From positions 65,876 through 129,875 of the forward strand of contig NZ_LGED01000221.1 of the NCBI RefSeq assembly GCF_001280085.1: 64,000 nucleotides of DNA, read 5' to 3'. Below are positions 51,175-59,853 of the stretch, piece by piece. The DNA comes from Saccharothrix sp. NRRL B-16348. Its GTDB lineage: Bacteria; Actinomycetota; Actinomycetes; Mycobacteriales; Pseudonocardiaceae. The position numbers and the translations under genes were made by a program. Under the pieces are notes generated by a model. The model had not been told where the DNA came from, did not search any database, and was given only the letters and a program-made list of their open reading frames with translations. The first letter of the stretch is position 1. Each line of letters opens with the position of its first letter.

Positions 51175-51852
51175 TCACCCGGGGTGGTTGGTGGCGATCA
51201 CCACCGCCGCCCGCGTCTCCCATCCCAGGGACGCGTAGAGCGCCTGACCTGCCACGCTGGCGACCAGGACGCCGTGGCGCGCGCCGCGGGCGACCGCCTG
51301 CCCGACCAGGGTCCCCATCACCACGCTGCCCAGGCCCCGGCGGCGGTGAGCCGAGGCGGTCTCGATCCGGTCGAAGACGGCGTCCCGGTCGGTGACGGCC
51401 AGCTGACCACTCGCGGCCTGCTCGTCGGACTCGTGCCGGACGTCGACCACGACGACTTCCGCCGCCGAGGTGGCGACCCGGTAGTGCGTCGGGACCTCGG
51501 GGCGCGGGTGGTCGGCCAGGGAACGGGTCATCAGCCACTCGCGGGCGGTCTTGAGGTGGAGACCGGCGTGGCGCAGCACCTCTTCGACCTCGTCGGGCCG
51601 GGTGGTGGGGACGGTCAGCCAGGTCGCCTCCTCGGCGCCGACGGCCTCGTCGGCCAGGGCGCGAAGACCGGTCACGTCGTCCGGGCGCAGGGCGATGATC
51701 TCCCGGTGGCGTCCGGGGCGGTGTTGGAGCAGGTGCAGGGCGTCGCCGGCTTCCCGCGGCCGGGCCCAGCCACGGCACACGCTCCACCCCCGCTCCCAGC
51801 GGCGGACCAGGTCGGAGAGGCTCGCGCCCGTCGAGGTCGAACTCGTCGTCAT
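51175..51852 (-). CDS. GNAT-family N-acetyltransferase
   Basis: 225-residue cytosolic acetyltransferase. The C-terminal half carries the GNAT acetyl-CoA motif A as RRRGLGSVVMGTLVGQAVARG and motif B as LVASVAGQALYASLGWET. The N-terminal half (about 20-120) resembles a degenerate second GNAT domain. ATG 51852 has a -10-like TATAGT eight bases upstream and no ribosome site, so it is probably leaderless. Substrate unknown. It is divergent from the MmcQ-HhH gene. Confidence 0.85.
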   Translation of the reverse strand: MTTSSTSTGASLSDLVRRWERGWSVCRGWARPREAGDALHLLQHRPGRHREIIALRPDDVTGLRALADEAVGAEEATWLTVPTTRPDEVEEVLRHAGLHLKTAREWLMTRSLADHPRPEVPTHYRVATSAAEVVVVDVRHESDEQAASGQLAVTDRDAVFDRIETASAHRRRGLGSVVMGTLVGQAVARGARHGVLVASVAGQALYASLGWETRAAVVIATNHPG

Positions 51853-51937
51853 TGTTGCAACTATATGGCAGTAGCCGGGCGGGGGTCCGGCGGAGACTGG
51901 ACCGCGGGCCGCGAGCACGTCGTGGTGGAATCCCTGC

Positions 51938-52474
51938 GTGACGACGATGGCCCAACTGCGCAAGACCGCGCTGTCCCTGCCCGAGGTGGTGCGGCACGAT
52001 CTCGGGGACGGCCGGGTCGCGTTCACCGTGCGGGACGAGCGGTTCGCCTGGGTGGACGAGCACGGCCACGTCCACCTGCACCTCCCGGCGGCGGAGGCGG
52101 ACGCGTTCCTCGCGGCGCACCCGACCGCCGAACGGCCGGCCCGCGGCGCGACGTCGGCCGGCGTGCGCGTCCCGCTGGTGGACATCGGCGGTCAGCAGCT
52201 CAACCACTGGGTGCGGCAGGCTTGGCTCGGGCTTGCGCCGAAGCGTCTCGCGGCCCAGGTCGCCGCGGCGGGCACCGTGGCCGCCGGCGAGGTCGGGGAC
52301 CTGCCCAAGGGCATCGGGAAGCCCGCCACGCAGGCGCTCACCAGTGCCGGCGTGACGACGCTGGCCCAAGTCGCCCGGTTGACCGACGCCGAACTGCTGG
52401 CCATGCACGGCGTCGGCCCGAAGGCCGTTCGGGTGCTCCGCGCGGCCCTCGGCGCGTCGGATCAGAAGGTGTAG
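51938..52474 (+). CDS. MmcQ/YjbR-like protein fused to a helix-hairpin-helix domain
   Basis: 178-residue protein. Residues 1-105 match MmcQ/YjbR (MAQLRKTALSLPEVVRHDLGDGRVAFTV; NHWVRQAWLGLAPKRLAAQV, in parts), a cyclic-alpha-helix-like fold. Residues 120-172 form a helix-hairpin-helix tandem (LPKGIGKPATQALTSAGV and LAMHGVGPKAVRVLRAAL) that should bind DNA non-specifically. GTG 51938 or ATG 51947 may be the start. The 3' end overlaps the convergent nuclease/phosphatase gene by 13 bp. Function unknown; a DNA-associated role is inferred from the HhH. Confidence 0.8.
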   Translation: MTTMAQLRKTALSLPEVVRHDLGDGRVAFTVRDERFAWVDEHGHVHLHLPAAEADAFLAAHPTAERPARGATSAGVRVPLVDIGGQQLNHWVRQAWLGLAPKRLAAQVAAAGTVAAGEVGDLPKGIGKPATQALTSAGVTTLAQVARLTDAELLAMHGVGPKAVRVLRAALGASDQKV

Positions 52475-53250
52475 TTGACGACGAACGCCGGGTGGTCCGT
52501 GCGGGACATGGCGTACACCTGGGTGGACACGAACGTCAGGGTGCGGGCGATGACGTGCTGCACGTCGCCGTCGCCCTTGCGGAACCAGCCCGAGGGGACG
52601 CAGTTCTGGGCGTTCGTCGCCGAGCCCGGGCTGTACTTCAGGTTCAGGTCGCCGACCACGACGTGCCTGGTCGTCGCGGAGCCGGTCGGGTCGTAGGACA
52701 GGACGGTCGCCGGCACCAGTTCCCGGCACTGCGCCAACGCCGTCGTCCCGGTCGTGCTCAGGTGGGTGGTGCAGGCGGTGAAACCGCGCACGTCGCTCAG
52801 GGCGCACGCCCAGGCCCGGACCTCGTTGCCGCTGTCCTGCGCGGTGTACGTGCCGTTGCCGCTCGTCCTGATGCCCTCCTTGACGATGATCCCGCTGCCG
52901 TACGCGCCCCGGCCGTCCGTGCACTCGATGTTCGAGTCGGTGGACTTCCGGCGCGCGAACGCGAACCGGTACTCGGCGGTGGCGCCGACGGCGGCGGTCA
53001 GCCGGGGCAGGTCGGACAGGCACACCTCGTTCACCGACACCACGTCCGGCACGCGGCGCTGGATCATCGTCACGGCCTCGCCCACGGCCAGCCCGCCCTG
53101 GTAGCAACCGGCGACGCCGCTGTTGCACAGGTTCAGCTGCAACACCTTGAACGCGGTCGCGGCGGTCGCGGGCGCGGTCACCAGCCCGCAGAGCAGGAAC
53201 GCGGCCAGGACGAGACCGGTGGTGCGGCGTGGGAGGCCCATGTCGACCAT
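52462..53250 (-). CDS. secreted endonuclease/exonuclease/phosphatase-fold protein
   Basis: 262-residue exported protein of the DNase I-like (EEP) superfamily. Signal peptide about 1-29. EEP landmarks: LQLNLCNSG (metal Asn), VVSVNEVC (metal Glu), THLSTTG, VVGDLNLKY (GDxN) and MSRTDHPAFVVNY (C-terminal SDHxP-like). Several cysteines (CNSGVAGC, CTDGRG, CALSDVRGFTAC) predict disulfides. Substrate could be DNA or a phosphate ester. ATG 53250, with ATG 53241 also possible. Divergent from a LysR gene with a perfect palindrome between them. Convergent overlap with the MmcQ gene. Confidence 0.85.
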   Translation of the reverse strand: MVDMGLPRRTTGLVLAAFLLCGLVTAPATAATAFKVLQLNLCNSGVAGCYQGGLAVGEAVTMIQRRVPDVVSVNEVCLSDLPRLTAAVGATAEYRFAFARRKSTDSNIECTDGRGAYGSGIIVKEGIRTSGNGTYTAQDSGNEVRAWACALSDVRGFTACTTHLSTTGTTALAQCRELVPATVLSYDPTGSATTRHVVVGDLNLKYSPGSATNAQNCVPSGWFRKGDGDVQHVIARTLTFVSTQVYAMSRTDHPAFVVNYTF

Positions 53251-53255
53251 GCTCA

Positions 53256-53273
53256 CACGCCAAACGTGGCGTG
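53256..53273. promoter_or_regulatory. perfect 18-bp palindrome between nuclease and LysR genes
   Basis: CACGCCAAACGTGGCGTG has 7-bp arms around AACG. It lies 6 bp from the nuclease start and 24 bp from the LysR start, so a bound regulator would affect both. Confidence 0.55.
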
Positions 53274-53296
53274 ACCAGGGTTGATACCTTCCACGC

Positions 53297-54190
53297 ATGG
53301 CGTTCACGCTGGAGCAGCTACGGGGTTTCGTAGCCGTCGCCGAGGAGTTGCACTTCAGCCGTGCCGCCGCCCGGCTGGCGATGACGCAGCCGCCGTTGAG
53401 CAGGCAGATCCAGAAGCTGGAACGGGCGGTCGGCGCGCAGCTGCTGATCAGGGACAACCGGCGGGTCACCCTCACCGCGGCGGGCGAGGTGTTCCTGGTC
53501 GAGGCACGGCGGCTGCTGTCGCTGGCCGAGACCGCGCCCGAGCTGGCCCGGCGGGTGTCGTCCGGGTCGAGCGGCGTGGTGCGGATCGGGTTCACCGCGG
53601 CGGCGACCTACGGCATCCTGGGCCGGCTGCTGGACGAGCTGGCCGCGCACCTGCCGGACGTGGACGTGGAGCTGGTCGAGCTGGTCACCCGGGAGCAGGT
53701 GTCCGGGCTGGTCAACGAGGAGATCGACCTCGGGCTCGGCCGGCCGCCGTTCGACGACTCGACGTTCGGCTCACGGCTGCTGCACCGGGAACGGCTGCTG
53801 GTCGCCGTGCCCGGCGGTCACCGCCTGCCCACGTTGGGACGTGACGCGACGGCGGCCGACGTGGTCCGCGAGCCGGTCATCATGCACTCACCCACGGACG
53901 CGCGGTACTTCTACGACCTGGTCGTGCGGACGGTGCCGATCGCGCCGGAGAACACCGTGCACACGGTCGGCCAGGTGCTCACCATGCTCTGGCTGGTCGC
54001 GGCCGGCCGGGGTGTCGCGTTCGTGCCGGAGTCGGCGGCGCGGCTGCGGCTGGACAACGTCGAGTTCGTCCGGCTGGAGACGGCGGTGGACGCGCCGGTG
54101 GAACTGCACCTGCTGTGGTTGAAGGCGTCGGCGAACCCGGCGCTGTGGCGGATCCTGAGCGTCCTGGAGGGCCGCACGCCGTTCGAGTGA
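53297..54190 (+). CDS. LysR-family regulator next to the galactarate operon
   Basis: 297-residue LysR protein. Winged helix at residues 1-62 (FTLEQLRGFVAVAEELHFSRAAARL; MTQPPLSRQIQKLERAVG) and a substrate-binding domain (VVRIGFTAAATYGILGRLL; FDDSTFGSRLLHRERLLVAVP). ATG 53297 has TACCTT seven bases upstream, no ribosome site. It precedes kdgD by 71 bp on the same strand; LysR genes upstream of aldarate operons often regulate them, so galactarate or an intermediate is a plausible inducer. It could instead act on the divergent nuclease gene via the palindrome at 53256. Confidence 0.88.
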   Translation: MAFTLEQLRGFVAVAEELHFSRAAARLAMTQPPLSRQIQKLERAVGAQLLIRDNRRVTLTAAGEVFLVEARRLLSLAETAPELARRVSSGSSGVVRIGFTAAATYGILGRLLDELAAHLPDVDVELVELVTREQVSGLVNEEIDLGLGRPPFDDSTFGSRLLHRERLLVAVPGGHRLPTLGRDATAADVVREPVIMHSPTDARYFYDLVVRTVPIAPENTVHTVGQVLTMLWLVAAGRGVAFVPESAARLRLDNVEFVRLETAVDAPVELHLLWLKASANPALWRILSVLEGRTPFE

Positions 54191-54261
54191 TGCACCACAG
54201 GTATTGAGCAATGCTAAATAACTCTTGGACAGGCATCACCCCTGGTCCATACGGTGGAGCC

Positions 54262-55170
54262 GTGACGAACCCAGCCGCTCTCGCCGACCGACTCGCCTCC
54301 GGGCTGCTCTCCTTCCCGGTCACCCACTTCGACGCCGAGCTGCGGTTCGACGAGGACCGCTACCGCGCGCACCTGGCCTGGCAGGCGGGCTTCGACGTGG
54401 CCGGCCTGTTCGCCGCGGGCGGCACGGGCGAGGGGTTCTCGCTGACACCCGCCGAAATCGACCAGGTGGTCCGCGTCGCCGTGGACGAGGTCGGCGGCAA
54501 GGTGCCCGTGGTCGCACCGGCGACCGGCGCCACCGCCGTGTCCGTGGCGCAGGCGCGTGCCGCCGAGGCCGCGGGCGCGTCCGGGGTGCTGCTGTTCCCG
54601 CCCTACCTCACCGAGGCCGGTCAGCGGGGCCTGGTCGAGCACGTCTCGGCGGTGTGCCGGGCCACCGGGCTCGGCGTGATCGTCTACAGCCGCGCGAACG
54701 CCGTGCTGACCGATGTGACGGTCGCCGAGCTGGCGGACCGCAACCCCAACCTGATCGGGCTCAAGGACGGTGTCGGCGACGTCGAGCAGCTGACCCGCAC
54801 CTACGCCCGCGTCGGCGACCGGCTGCTCTACATCGGCGGCCTGCCGACCGCGGAGACGTTCGCCCTGCCGCTGCTGCAGCTCGGCGTCACCACGTACTCG
54901 TCGGCGCTGTTCAACTTCGTGCCCGAGTTCGCGCTCAAGTTCTACGCCGCCGTCCGCGCCCAGGACCGGACCGCCGTCTACGGGATGCTGCGCGACTTCG
55001 TGATCCCCTACCTGGACATCCGCGACCGGGAGCGCGGGTACGCGGTGTCGATCGTCAAGGCCGGGCTGACGGCGGTCGGCCGGGACGGCGGCCGGGTGCG
55101 CCCGCCGTTGACCGACCTGGCCGACGACGAGCTCGCCCGCCTCACCGCCCTGGTCGAGCGGATCGCCTGA
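54262..55170 (+). CDS. kdgD: 5-dehydro-4-deoxyglucarate dehydratase
   Basis: 302-residue member of the DHDPS/NAL class I aldolase superfamily. It converts 5-dehydro-4-deoxyglucarate to 2-oxoglutarate semialdehyde, CO2 and water in aldarate catabolism. Landmarks: [22 protein letters not shown], the Schiff-base lysine Lys168 in [14 protein letters not shown], and the family-typical [18 protein letters not shown] 54262 has GGTGGAG two bases upstream. Next gene, galactarate dehydratase, starts 30 bp later, so the substrate fits. Cytosolic. Confidence 0.93.
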   Translation: MTNPAALADRLASGLLSFPVTHFDAELRFDEDRYRAHLAWQAGFDVAGLFAAGGTGEGFSLTPAEIDQVVRVAVDEVGGKVPVVAPATGATAVSVAQARAAEAAGASGVLLFPPYLTEAGQRGLVEHVSAVCRATGLGVIVYSRANAVLTDVTVAELADRNPNLIGLKDGVGDVEQLTRTYARVGDRLLYIGGLPTAETFALPLLQLGVTTYSSALFNFVPEFALKFYAAVRAQDRTAVYGMLRDFVIPYLDIRDRERGYAVSIVKAGLTAVGRDGGRVRPPLTDLADDELARLTALVERIA

Positions 55171-55200
55171 TCGCCTGATCGCCCGAGGAGAAGGAGCCCG

Positions 55201-56337
55201 ATGTCCGCCAGTTCCGACCGGATCCGCGCCGTGACGTTGTCGTCGGTGACCCTGCCCCTGCCGACCCCGATCAGCGACGCCAAGGTGTTCACCGGCAGGC
55301 AGCGGCCCATGACCGAGGTCGCGATGCTGTTCGCCGAGATCCGCACCGAAGCCGGGCTGGAGGGCGTCGGGTTCGGCTACTCCAAGCGCGCCGGCGGGCC
55401 CGCCCAGTTCGCGCACGCCCGCGAGGTCGCGCCGGACCTGATCGGCGAGGACCCCAACGACATCGGCAGGCTGTGGACCAAGCTGGTCTGGGCCGGCGCG
55501 TCGGTCGGGCGCAGCGGCGCGGCCACGCAGGCGCTGGCCGCGTTCGACATCGCGCTGTGGGACCTGAAGGCCAAACGCGCGAACCTGCCGTTGGCGAAGC
55601 TGCTCGGCGCGCACCGCGACTCCGTGCGCTGCTACAACACCTCCGGCGGCTTCCTGCACGAGACCGTCGACCAGATCAAGGACAACGCCGACCGCACGCT
55701 CGACTCCGGCGTCGGCGGCATCAAGATCAAGGTCGGCCTGCCGGACTGGCCGGAAGACCTGCGCCGGGTCGCGGCCGTCCGCGAGCACCTCGGCGGCGGC
55801 GTGCCGCTGATGGTCGACGCCAACCAGCAGTGGGACCGCCCCACCGCCATGCGCGTCAGCCGGGCGCTGGAGGAGTTCGACCTGGTCTGGATCGAGGAAC
55901 CGCTGGACGCCTACGACGTCGAGGGTCACGCCGAGCTGGCCCGGTCGCTGACCACCGCCGTCGCCTCCGGCGAGATGCTGACCAGCGTCGCCGAGCACTA
56001 CGAGCTGATCCGGGCCGGCGCCGTGGACGTCCTGCAACCGGACGCGCCCCGGGTCGGCGGCATCACCCAGTTCCTCAAGCTGGCCACCCTCGCCGAGCAC
56101 CACCACCTCCAGCTCGCGCCCCACTTCGCCATGGAGATCCACGTCCACCTCGCCGCCGCGTACCCGCGCGAGCCGTGGGTCGAGCACTTCGACTGGCTGC
56201 ACCCGCTGTTCAACGAACGGCTGGAGACCCGGGACGGGCGGATGCACCTGTCCGACCGGCCCGGCCTGGGCGTCACGCTCACCGACCAGACCCGCGCCTG
56301 GACCGTCGACACCGCCACGGTCGACACGCCCCGGTGA
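55201..56337 (+). CDS. galactarate/L-talarate dehydratase (enolase superfamily)
   Basis: 378-residue mandelate-racemase-subgroup enzyme dehydrating galactarate (and talarate) to 5-dehydro-4-deoxyglucarate. Active-site residues seen: Lys175 and Lys177 in IKIKVG, metal ligands Asp206 (VDANQQW), Glu232 (WIEEPLDAYD) and Glu258 (SGEMLTS), and His308 in APHFAMEIH. All are shifted by 20 from the numbering I recall for the Salmonella TalrD/GalrD enzyme (K197, H328), and blocks such as LLGAHRDSV, YNTSGGFLH and FNERLETRDGRM match that enzyme. RBS AGGAGAAGGAG precedes ATG 55201. Middle gene of the aldarate operon. Confidence 0.93.
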   Translation: MSASSDRIRAVTLSSVTLPLPTPISDAKVFTGRQRPMTEVAMLFAEIRTEAGLEGVGFGYSKRAGGPAQFAHAREVAPDLIGEDPNDIGRLWTKLVWAGASVGRSGAATQALAAFDIALWDLKAKRANLPLAKLLGAHRDSVRCYNTSGGFLHETVDQIKDNADRTLDSGVGGIKIKVGLPDWPEDLRRVAAVREHLGGGVPLMVDANQQWDRPTAMRVSRALEEFDLVWIEEPLDAYDVEGHAELARSLTTAVASGEMLTSVAEHYELIRAGAVDVLQPDAPRVGGITQFLKLATLAEHHHLQLAPHFAMEIHVHLAAAYPREPWVEHFDWLHPLFNERLETRDGRMHLSDRPGLGVTLTDQTRAWTVDTATVDTPR

Positions 56338-56353
56338 CGCGCGCGAACCCCGG

Positions 56354-57283
56354 GTGAACGCGGTCCTGGCCGGTTTCGCCACCCTCGTCGCGGTGATCGC
56401 GGTCGGCTGGACCGCCGGCCGTGCCCGCGTGCTCGGCGAGGGTGCGGCCGGCGTGCTGTCCCGGCTGTCGTACTTCATCGCGACGCCGGCGCTGCTGCTG
56501 CTCACCCTCGCCGAGGCGGACCCGGCCGTGCTGCTGTCGACCACGCTGGTGGCCACGGCGGGCAGCGCGGTGGTGTGCGCCCTGCTCTACCTCGCCGTCG
56601 CGCGGTGGCGCTGGCGGCCGCGCGCCGGTCACCTGGCGACCGGCGCGCTCGCGTCGTCCTACGTCAACGCGGGCAACCTCGGCGTCGCCATCGCCGTGTA
56701 CGTGCTCGGCGACGCCTCGCTCGTGGCCCCCGTGCTCCTGTTCCAGGTGCTGGTCCTGGCGCCGATCGGCCTGACCGTGCTGGCCGCGTCACGCGATCCC
56801 GGCCAGGACGCACCGACCCGCACGCGGCTTCTGACCCAGCCGCTGCGCACTCCCCTGGTGATCGGCTGCGCCCTGGGGCTGGCGCTGGCCGCCGTCGACT
56901 GGATGCCCCCGGCCCCCGTGCTGCGGCCGGTCGAGCTGCTCGCCGACCTCGCCGTCCCGGCCGCCCTGCTCGCCTACGGCGCGAGCTTGCACGGTGCGCC
57001 ACGCCCGGCGTCCGGCGGCACGGCCGGTCAGGTGTGGCTGGTCGTCGCGCTCAAGACGGTGGTGCAGCCCGCGTTGGCCTACGCCGCGGGCCGCTGGGTG
57101 GTCCACCTGGACGACCCGTCGCTGCTGGCCGTCACCATCGCCGCGGCGCTGCCCACCGCGCAGAACGTGTTCGTCTACGCCACTGCCTACGACCGCGGCG
57201 CCGAACTCGCCCGCGACGTCGTGCTGCTCACCACCGTCCTGTCCGTGCCGGTCCTCACCGGGATCGCCGTCGTCCTCGGCTGA
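56354..57283 (+). CDS. AEC-family transporter, possibly for aldarates
   Basis: 309-residue, ten-helix auxin-efflux-carrier (AEC) family protein. Helices run throughout; the broken helix with Asn (ASSYVNAGNLGVAIAVYVLG) and its partner near the C-terminus (ALPTAQNVFVYATAYDRG) are the expected substrate-binding crossover. Bacterial members move dicarboxylates such as malonate. It follows galactarate dehydratase by 16 bp, so it may import galactarate or export a product. GTG 56354, no strong ribosome site, consistent with coupling. Substrate inferred from context only. Confidence 0.8.
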   Translation: MNAVLAGFATLVAVIAVGWTAGRARVLGEGAAGVLSRLSYFIATPALLLLTLAEADPAVLLSTTLVATAGSAVVCALLYLAVARWRWRPRAGHLATGALASSYVNAGNLGVAIAVYVLGDASLVAPVLLFQVLVLAPIGLTVLAASRDPGQDAPTRTRLLTQPLRTPLVIGCALGLALAAVDWMPPAPVLRPVELLADLAVPAALLAYGASLHGAPRPASGGTAGQVWLVVALKTVVQPALAYAAGRWVVHLDDPSLLAVTIAAALPTAQNVFVYATAYDRGAELARDVVLLTTVLSVPVLTGIAVVLG

Positions 57284-57334
57284 CCTCGACCGCGCGGAAA
57301 CCCGGCCGGCCGCGGCACTCGCTCCGCCGGTGGC

Positions 57335-58828
57335 TCAGGTGCGGCTCGCGGGCAGGCGCACGGTGACGTCCCGCAGCACCATCGCGCCCGGCGTGCGGCT
57401 GCCGTGCAGGACGAACATGTCCGAGACCGGGGTGACGGTGAGGAACAGCGACTGGCCGGCCGGGATCGTCGCGGCGACCGCGGGCAGCTCGATCGTGCGG
57501 CGGCTGCCCAGGTTCAGGCTCGGCTCGCGGTGCGGCAGCACGTTGTTCTGGATCACCTTGGCGGTCAGGGGCGAGGTGCCGGCGCTGAGGGCGAAGAACG
57601 CGCGGCTGTCCAGGCCGAGCGTGCTGACGACGGCGTGGAGCGTCGGCGACCCGGCGACGGTGAGCGGGCCGTCCGCGATCTTGATCGCCTGGGGCAGGCC
57701 GACGCCGGCGGTGGTCACGATGTCCGGCAGGGCGGCGGTGGTGGTCGGTGCGACGGAGTCGACGGTGACGCAGCCGCCCTCGGCGGTCATGAGCTGGTAG
57801 CGGCCGTGGCCGGTGATCGTGCGCGGCGCGCCTTGCAGGTTCTCGGCGAGGAACCGCAGTTCGAGCTCGTCGTAGCCGCCGTGCCGCGCGGAGCACGCGT
57901 CACCCGCGACGGCGTGCCCGAGGGGGATCGTGCTGGGCAGCGCGTGGCCGCCGTTGTAGCCGATGAGCAGGCTGTTCGCCCGGGCGCGGTCGGTCAGCGC
58001 GCGGTCGAAGTTGTCGATCGCCTGGTCCAGCGGGAACAGGTTGTCGCTGATGCCCTGGCGCAGCAGCACGGGGATGTCGAGTCGGCGGCCGGCGGCGACG
58101 TGGTGCGCGGGGCCGTTGTCGCGGAAGAACTCGTCCATGGTGGCGGGCCAGTTGCCGGTGAGCAGGCCTTCGGCGTAGCCGGCGTGCAGCGTGGAGGTGT
58201 GCGCGTCGAGCGCGGCGGCGTACAGGGCGGTGACCCAGGTGGTGCGGACGACTCCGCGCGGGGCGAGGCTGTCGTTGAGGGAGTGCCACGTGATCTGGGG
58301 CGCGAGCGCGTCGAACCGGGTGCGGCCGGTCTTCATGATCTCGGTGAACGCGCCGGCGAACTGGAAGCCGCCGCCGTAGGAGCCGCCGACCGCGCCGAGG
58401 ACCGGGTCGCCCGGCCCGTCGCGGCGGACCCAGTCGAGCGTGGCGACGTGGTCGATCACCCGGATGACGTCTTCGCCCTCGAACGCGGGGTCCTCCACGT
58501 GCGCCTTGCCGCCGCTCTCACCGAAACCGCGCTGGTCGATGCTGACCACGCCGAACCCCGCGTCGAGGTACCGCTGGAACGAGCCGGGCGCGGACGTGCG
58601 GCTGCCGCCCCAGCCGTGGCTGTGCAGGAGCACCGGCACCCGGTGGTCGCGGGAGGCTGCGGCGGGTTTGAAGACGCTGACGCAGATGGTCACCGGTCCG
58701 GGTTCCAGCGGATCGGTCTCCGGCACGCTCGCGACGCAGACGTGGTCCGGCGCGGGGTGATCGGCGCTCGCGGCGGCGGGAGGGGTCAGCGCGACGGCCG
58801 CGACTACGAGTGCCATCACCAGGCGCAT
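57335..58828 (-). CDS. secreted CocE/X-Pro dipeptidase-like alpha/beta hydrolase
   Basis: 497-residue exported hydrolase. Signal peptide 1-21. The S15/CocE-like alpha/beta core (about 45-330) has HSHGWGGS (oxyanion region), VSIDQRGFGESGG, nucleophile elbow GGSYGGG (Ser about 155), Asp in GISDNLFP and His in NGGHALP. A C-terminal jelly-roll (about 360-497) is seen as beta strands without close motif. Start ATG 58828 with GGAGG seven bases upstream. The family acts on X-Pro peptides, acyl esters or amides; substrate unknown. Convergent with the AEC gene, divergent from the next hydrolase. Confidence 0.85.
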   Translation of the reverse strand: MRLVMALVVAAVALTPPAAASADHPAPDHVCVASVPETDPLEPGPVTICVSVFKPAAASRDHRVPVLLHSHGWGGSRTSAPGSFQRYLDAGFGVVSIDQRGFGESGGKAHVEDPAFEGEDVIRVIDHVATLDWVRRDGPGDPVLGAVGGSYGGGFQFAGAFTEIMKTGRTRFDALAPQITWHSLNDSLAPRGVVRTTWVTALYAAALDAHTSTLHAGYAEGLLTGNWPATMDEFFRDNGPAHHVAAGRRLDIPVLLRQGISDNLFPLDQAIDNFDRALTDRARANSLLIGYNGGHALPSTIPLGHAVAGDACSARHGGYDELELRFLAENLQGAPRTITGHGRYQLMTAEGGCVTVDSVAPTTTAALPDIVTTAGVGLPQAIKIADGPLTVAGSPTLHAVVSTLGLDSRAFFALSAGTSPLTAKVIQNNVLPHREPSLNLGSRRTIELPAVAATIPAGQSLFLTVTPVSDMFVLHGSRTPGAMVLRDVTVRLPASRT

Positions 58829-58979
58829 CGGGGACCTCCGGTTGATCAAGGCGCGCTGGGTCGCGCAGTGGATCCAACGAGCCACCGTGAAGATCGTCAC
58901 GGTGCAGATACCTTGTGCGCAATTCAATCGGGTACTAGTTTTATGGCATCGACCCGCACGAAGACCCGAGGAGCACACG

Positions 58980-59699
58980 ATGACCAGCCAGAACCCCACC
59001 GTCGTCCTGGTACACGGCGCGTTCGCCGACGGCTCCAGCTGGGCCAAGGTGATCGACCTGCTGCGGGCGCGTGGCGTGGAGGCGCTCGCGGTGAGCAACC
59101 CGTTGCGCGGGCTGGCGCACGACGGCGACTACGTGGCGAGCGTCGCCAACCAGGTCGACGGGCCGGTCGTGCTCGTCGGCCACTCGTACGGCGGCCCGGT
59201 GATCACGCACGCCGCCGCCAAGACGCCGAACGCCAAGGCCCTCGTGTACGTGGCGGCGTTCGGCATCGACAAGGGCGAGAGCGCGTTGAGCTCGGTCGAG
59301 GAGTTCGCGCCGGTGGAGCTGAACACGTCCCTGGTGCCGCAGCAGTTCCCTGATGGCGACGGCGACGACACGGAGTTCACGATCCGCCGTGACGCGTTCG
59401 CGAGCGTGTTCGCCGCCGACCTGCCGGACGAGGTCACCGCCACCGCCGCGGTCAGCCAGCGCCCGATCGCGGCCCGTGCCCTCGGCGAGCCGCTGTCCGT
59501 CGAGCCCGCGTGGAAGACTCTGCCGTCGTGGTTCGTGGTGGCGACGGCCGACAACGCGATCAACCCGGACTCGCAGCGTGCCGCCGCCGTTCGGCTGGGC
59601 TCGACCACCGTCGAGGTGGAGGCCTCGCACGCCATCGCCCTCTCCCGCCCGACCGAGGTCGCCGACCAGATCCTCGCCGCCGTCACCGCCGTCTCCTGA
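58980..59699 (+). CDS. cytosolic alpha/beta hydrolase (EstC/pheophorbidase-like)
   Basis: 239-residue single-domain alpha/beta hydrolase. VHGAFADGSSW is the oxyanion-hole region, LVGHSYGG the nucleophile elbow (Ser about 77), and VEASHAIALSRP supplies the His. The size and the HGAFADGSSW start are typical of the small hydrolases annotated as alpha/beta hydrolase in actinomycetes. GAGGAG is six bases before ATG 58980. It ends just before the inverted array of 22-bp repeats, which probably forms its terminator. Confidence 0.88.
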   Translation: MTSQNPTVVLVHGAFADGSSWAKVIDLLRARGVEALAVSNPLRGLAHDGDYVASVANQVDGPVVLVGHSYGGPVITHAAAKTPNAKALVYVAAFGIDKGESALSSVEEFAPVELNTSLVPQQFPDGDGDDTEFTIRRDAFASVFAADLPDEVTATAAVSQRPIAARALGEPLSVEPAWKTLPSWFVVATADNAINPDSQRAAAVRLGSTTVEVEASHAIALSRPTEVADQILAAVTAVS

Positions 59700-59702
59700 C
59701 CG

Positions 59703-59790
59703 TGCGTGCCGAACCTCCACCACCCGCGTGTCGAACCCTCAGGACCCGCGTGTCGAACCCTCAGGACCCGCGTGTCGAACCCTCAGGACC
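59703..59790 (+). repeat. left array of four 22-bp repeats
   Basis: Units start at 59703, 59725, 59747 and 59769; the last three are identical and begin CGCGTGTCGAACCCTCAGG. The first is degenerate. The array is the inverted partner of 59854-59941. Confidence 0.9.
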
Positions 59791-59853
59791 CGCGAGTTCC
59801 ACGTTCGCGTTCGCCCCGGGTCGCTCGGCCGTGTCCCGAAGGTGGAATTCGGG

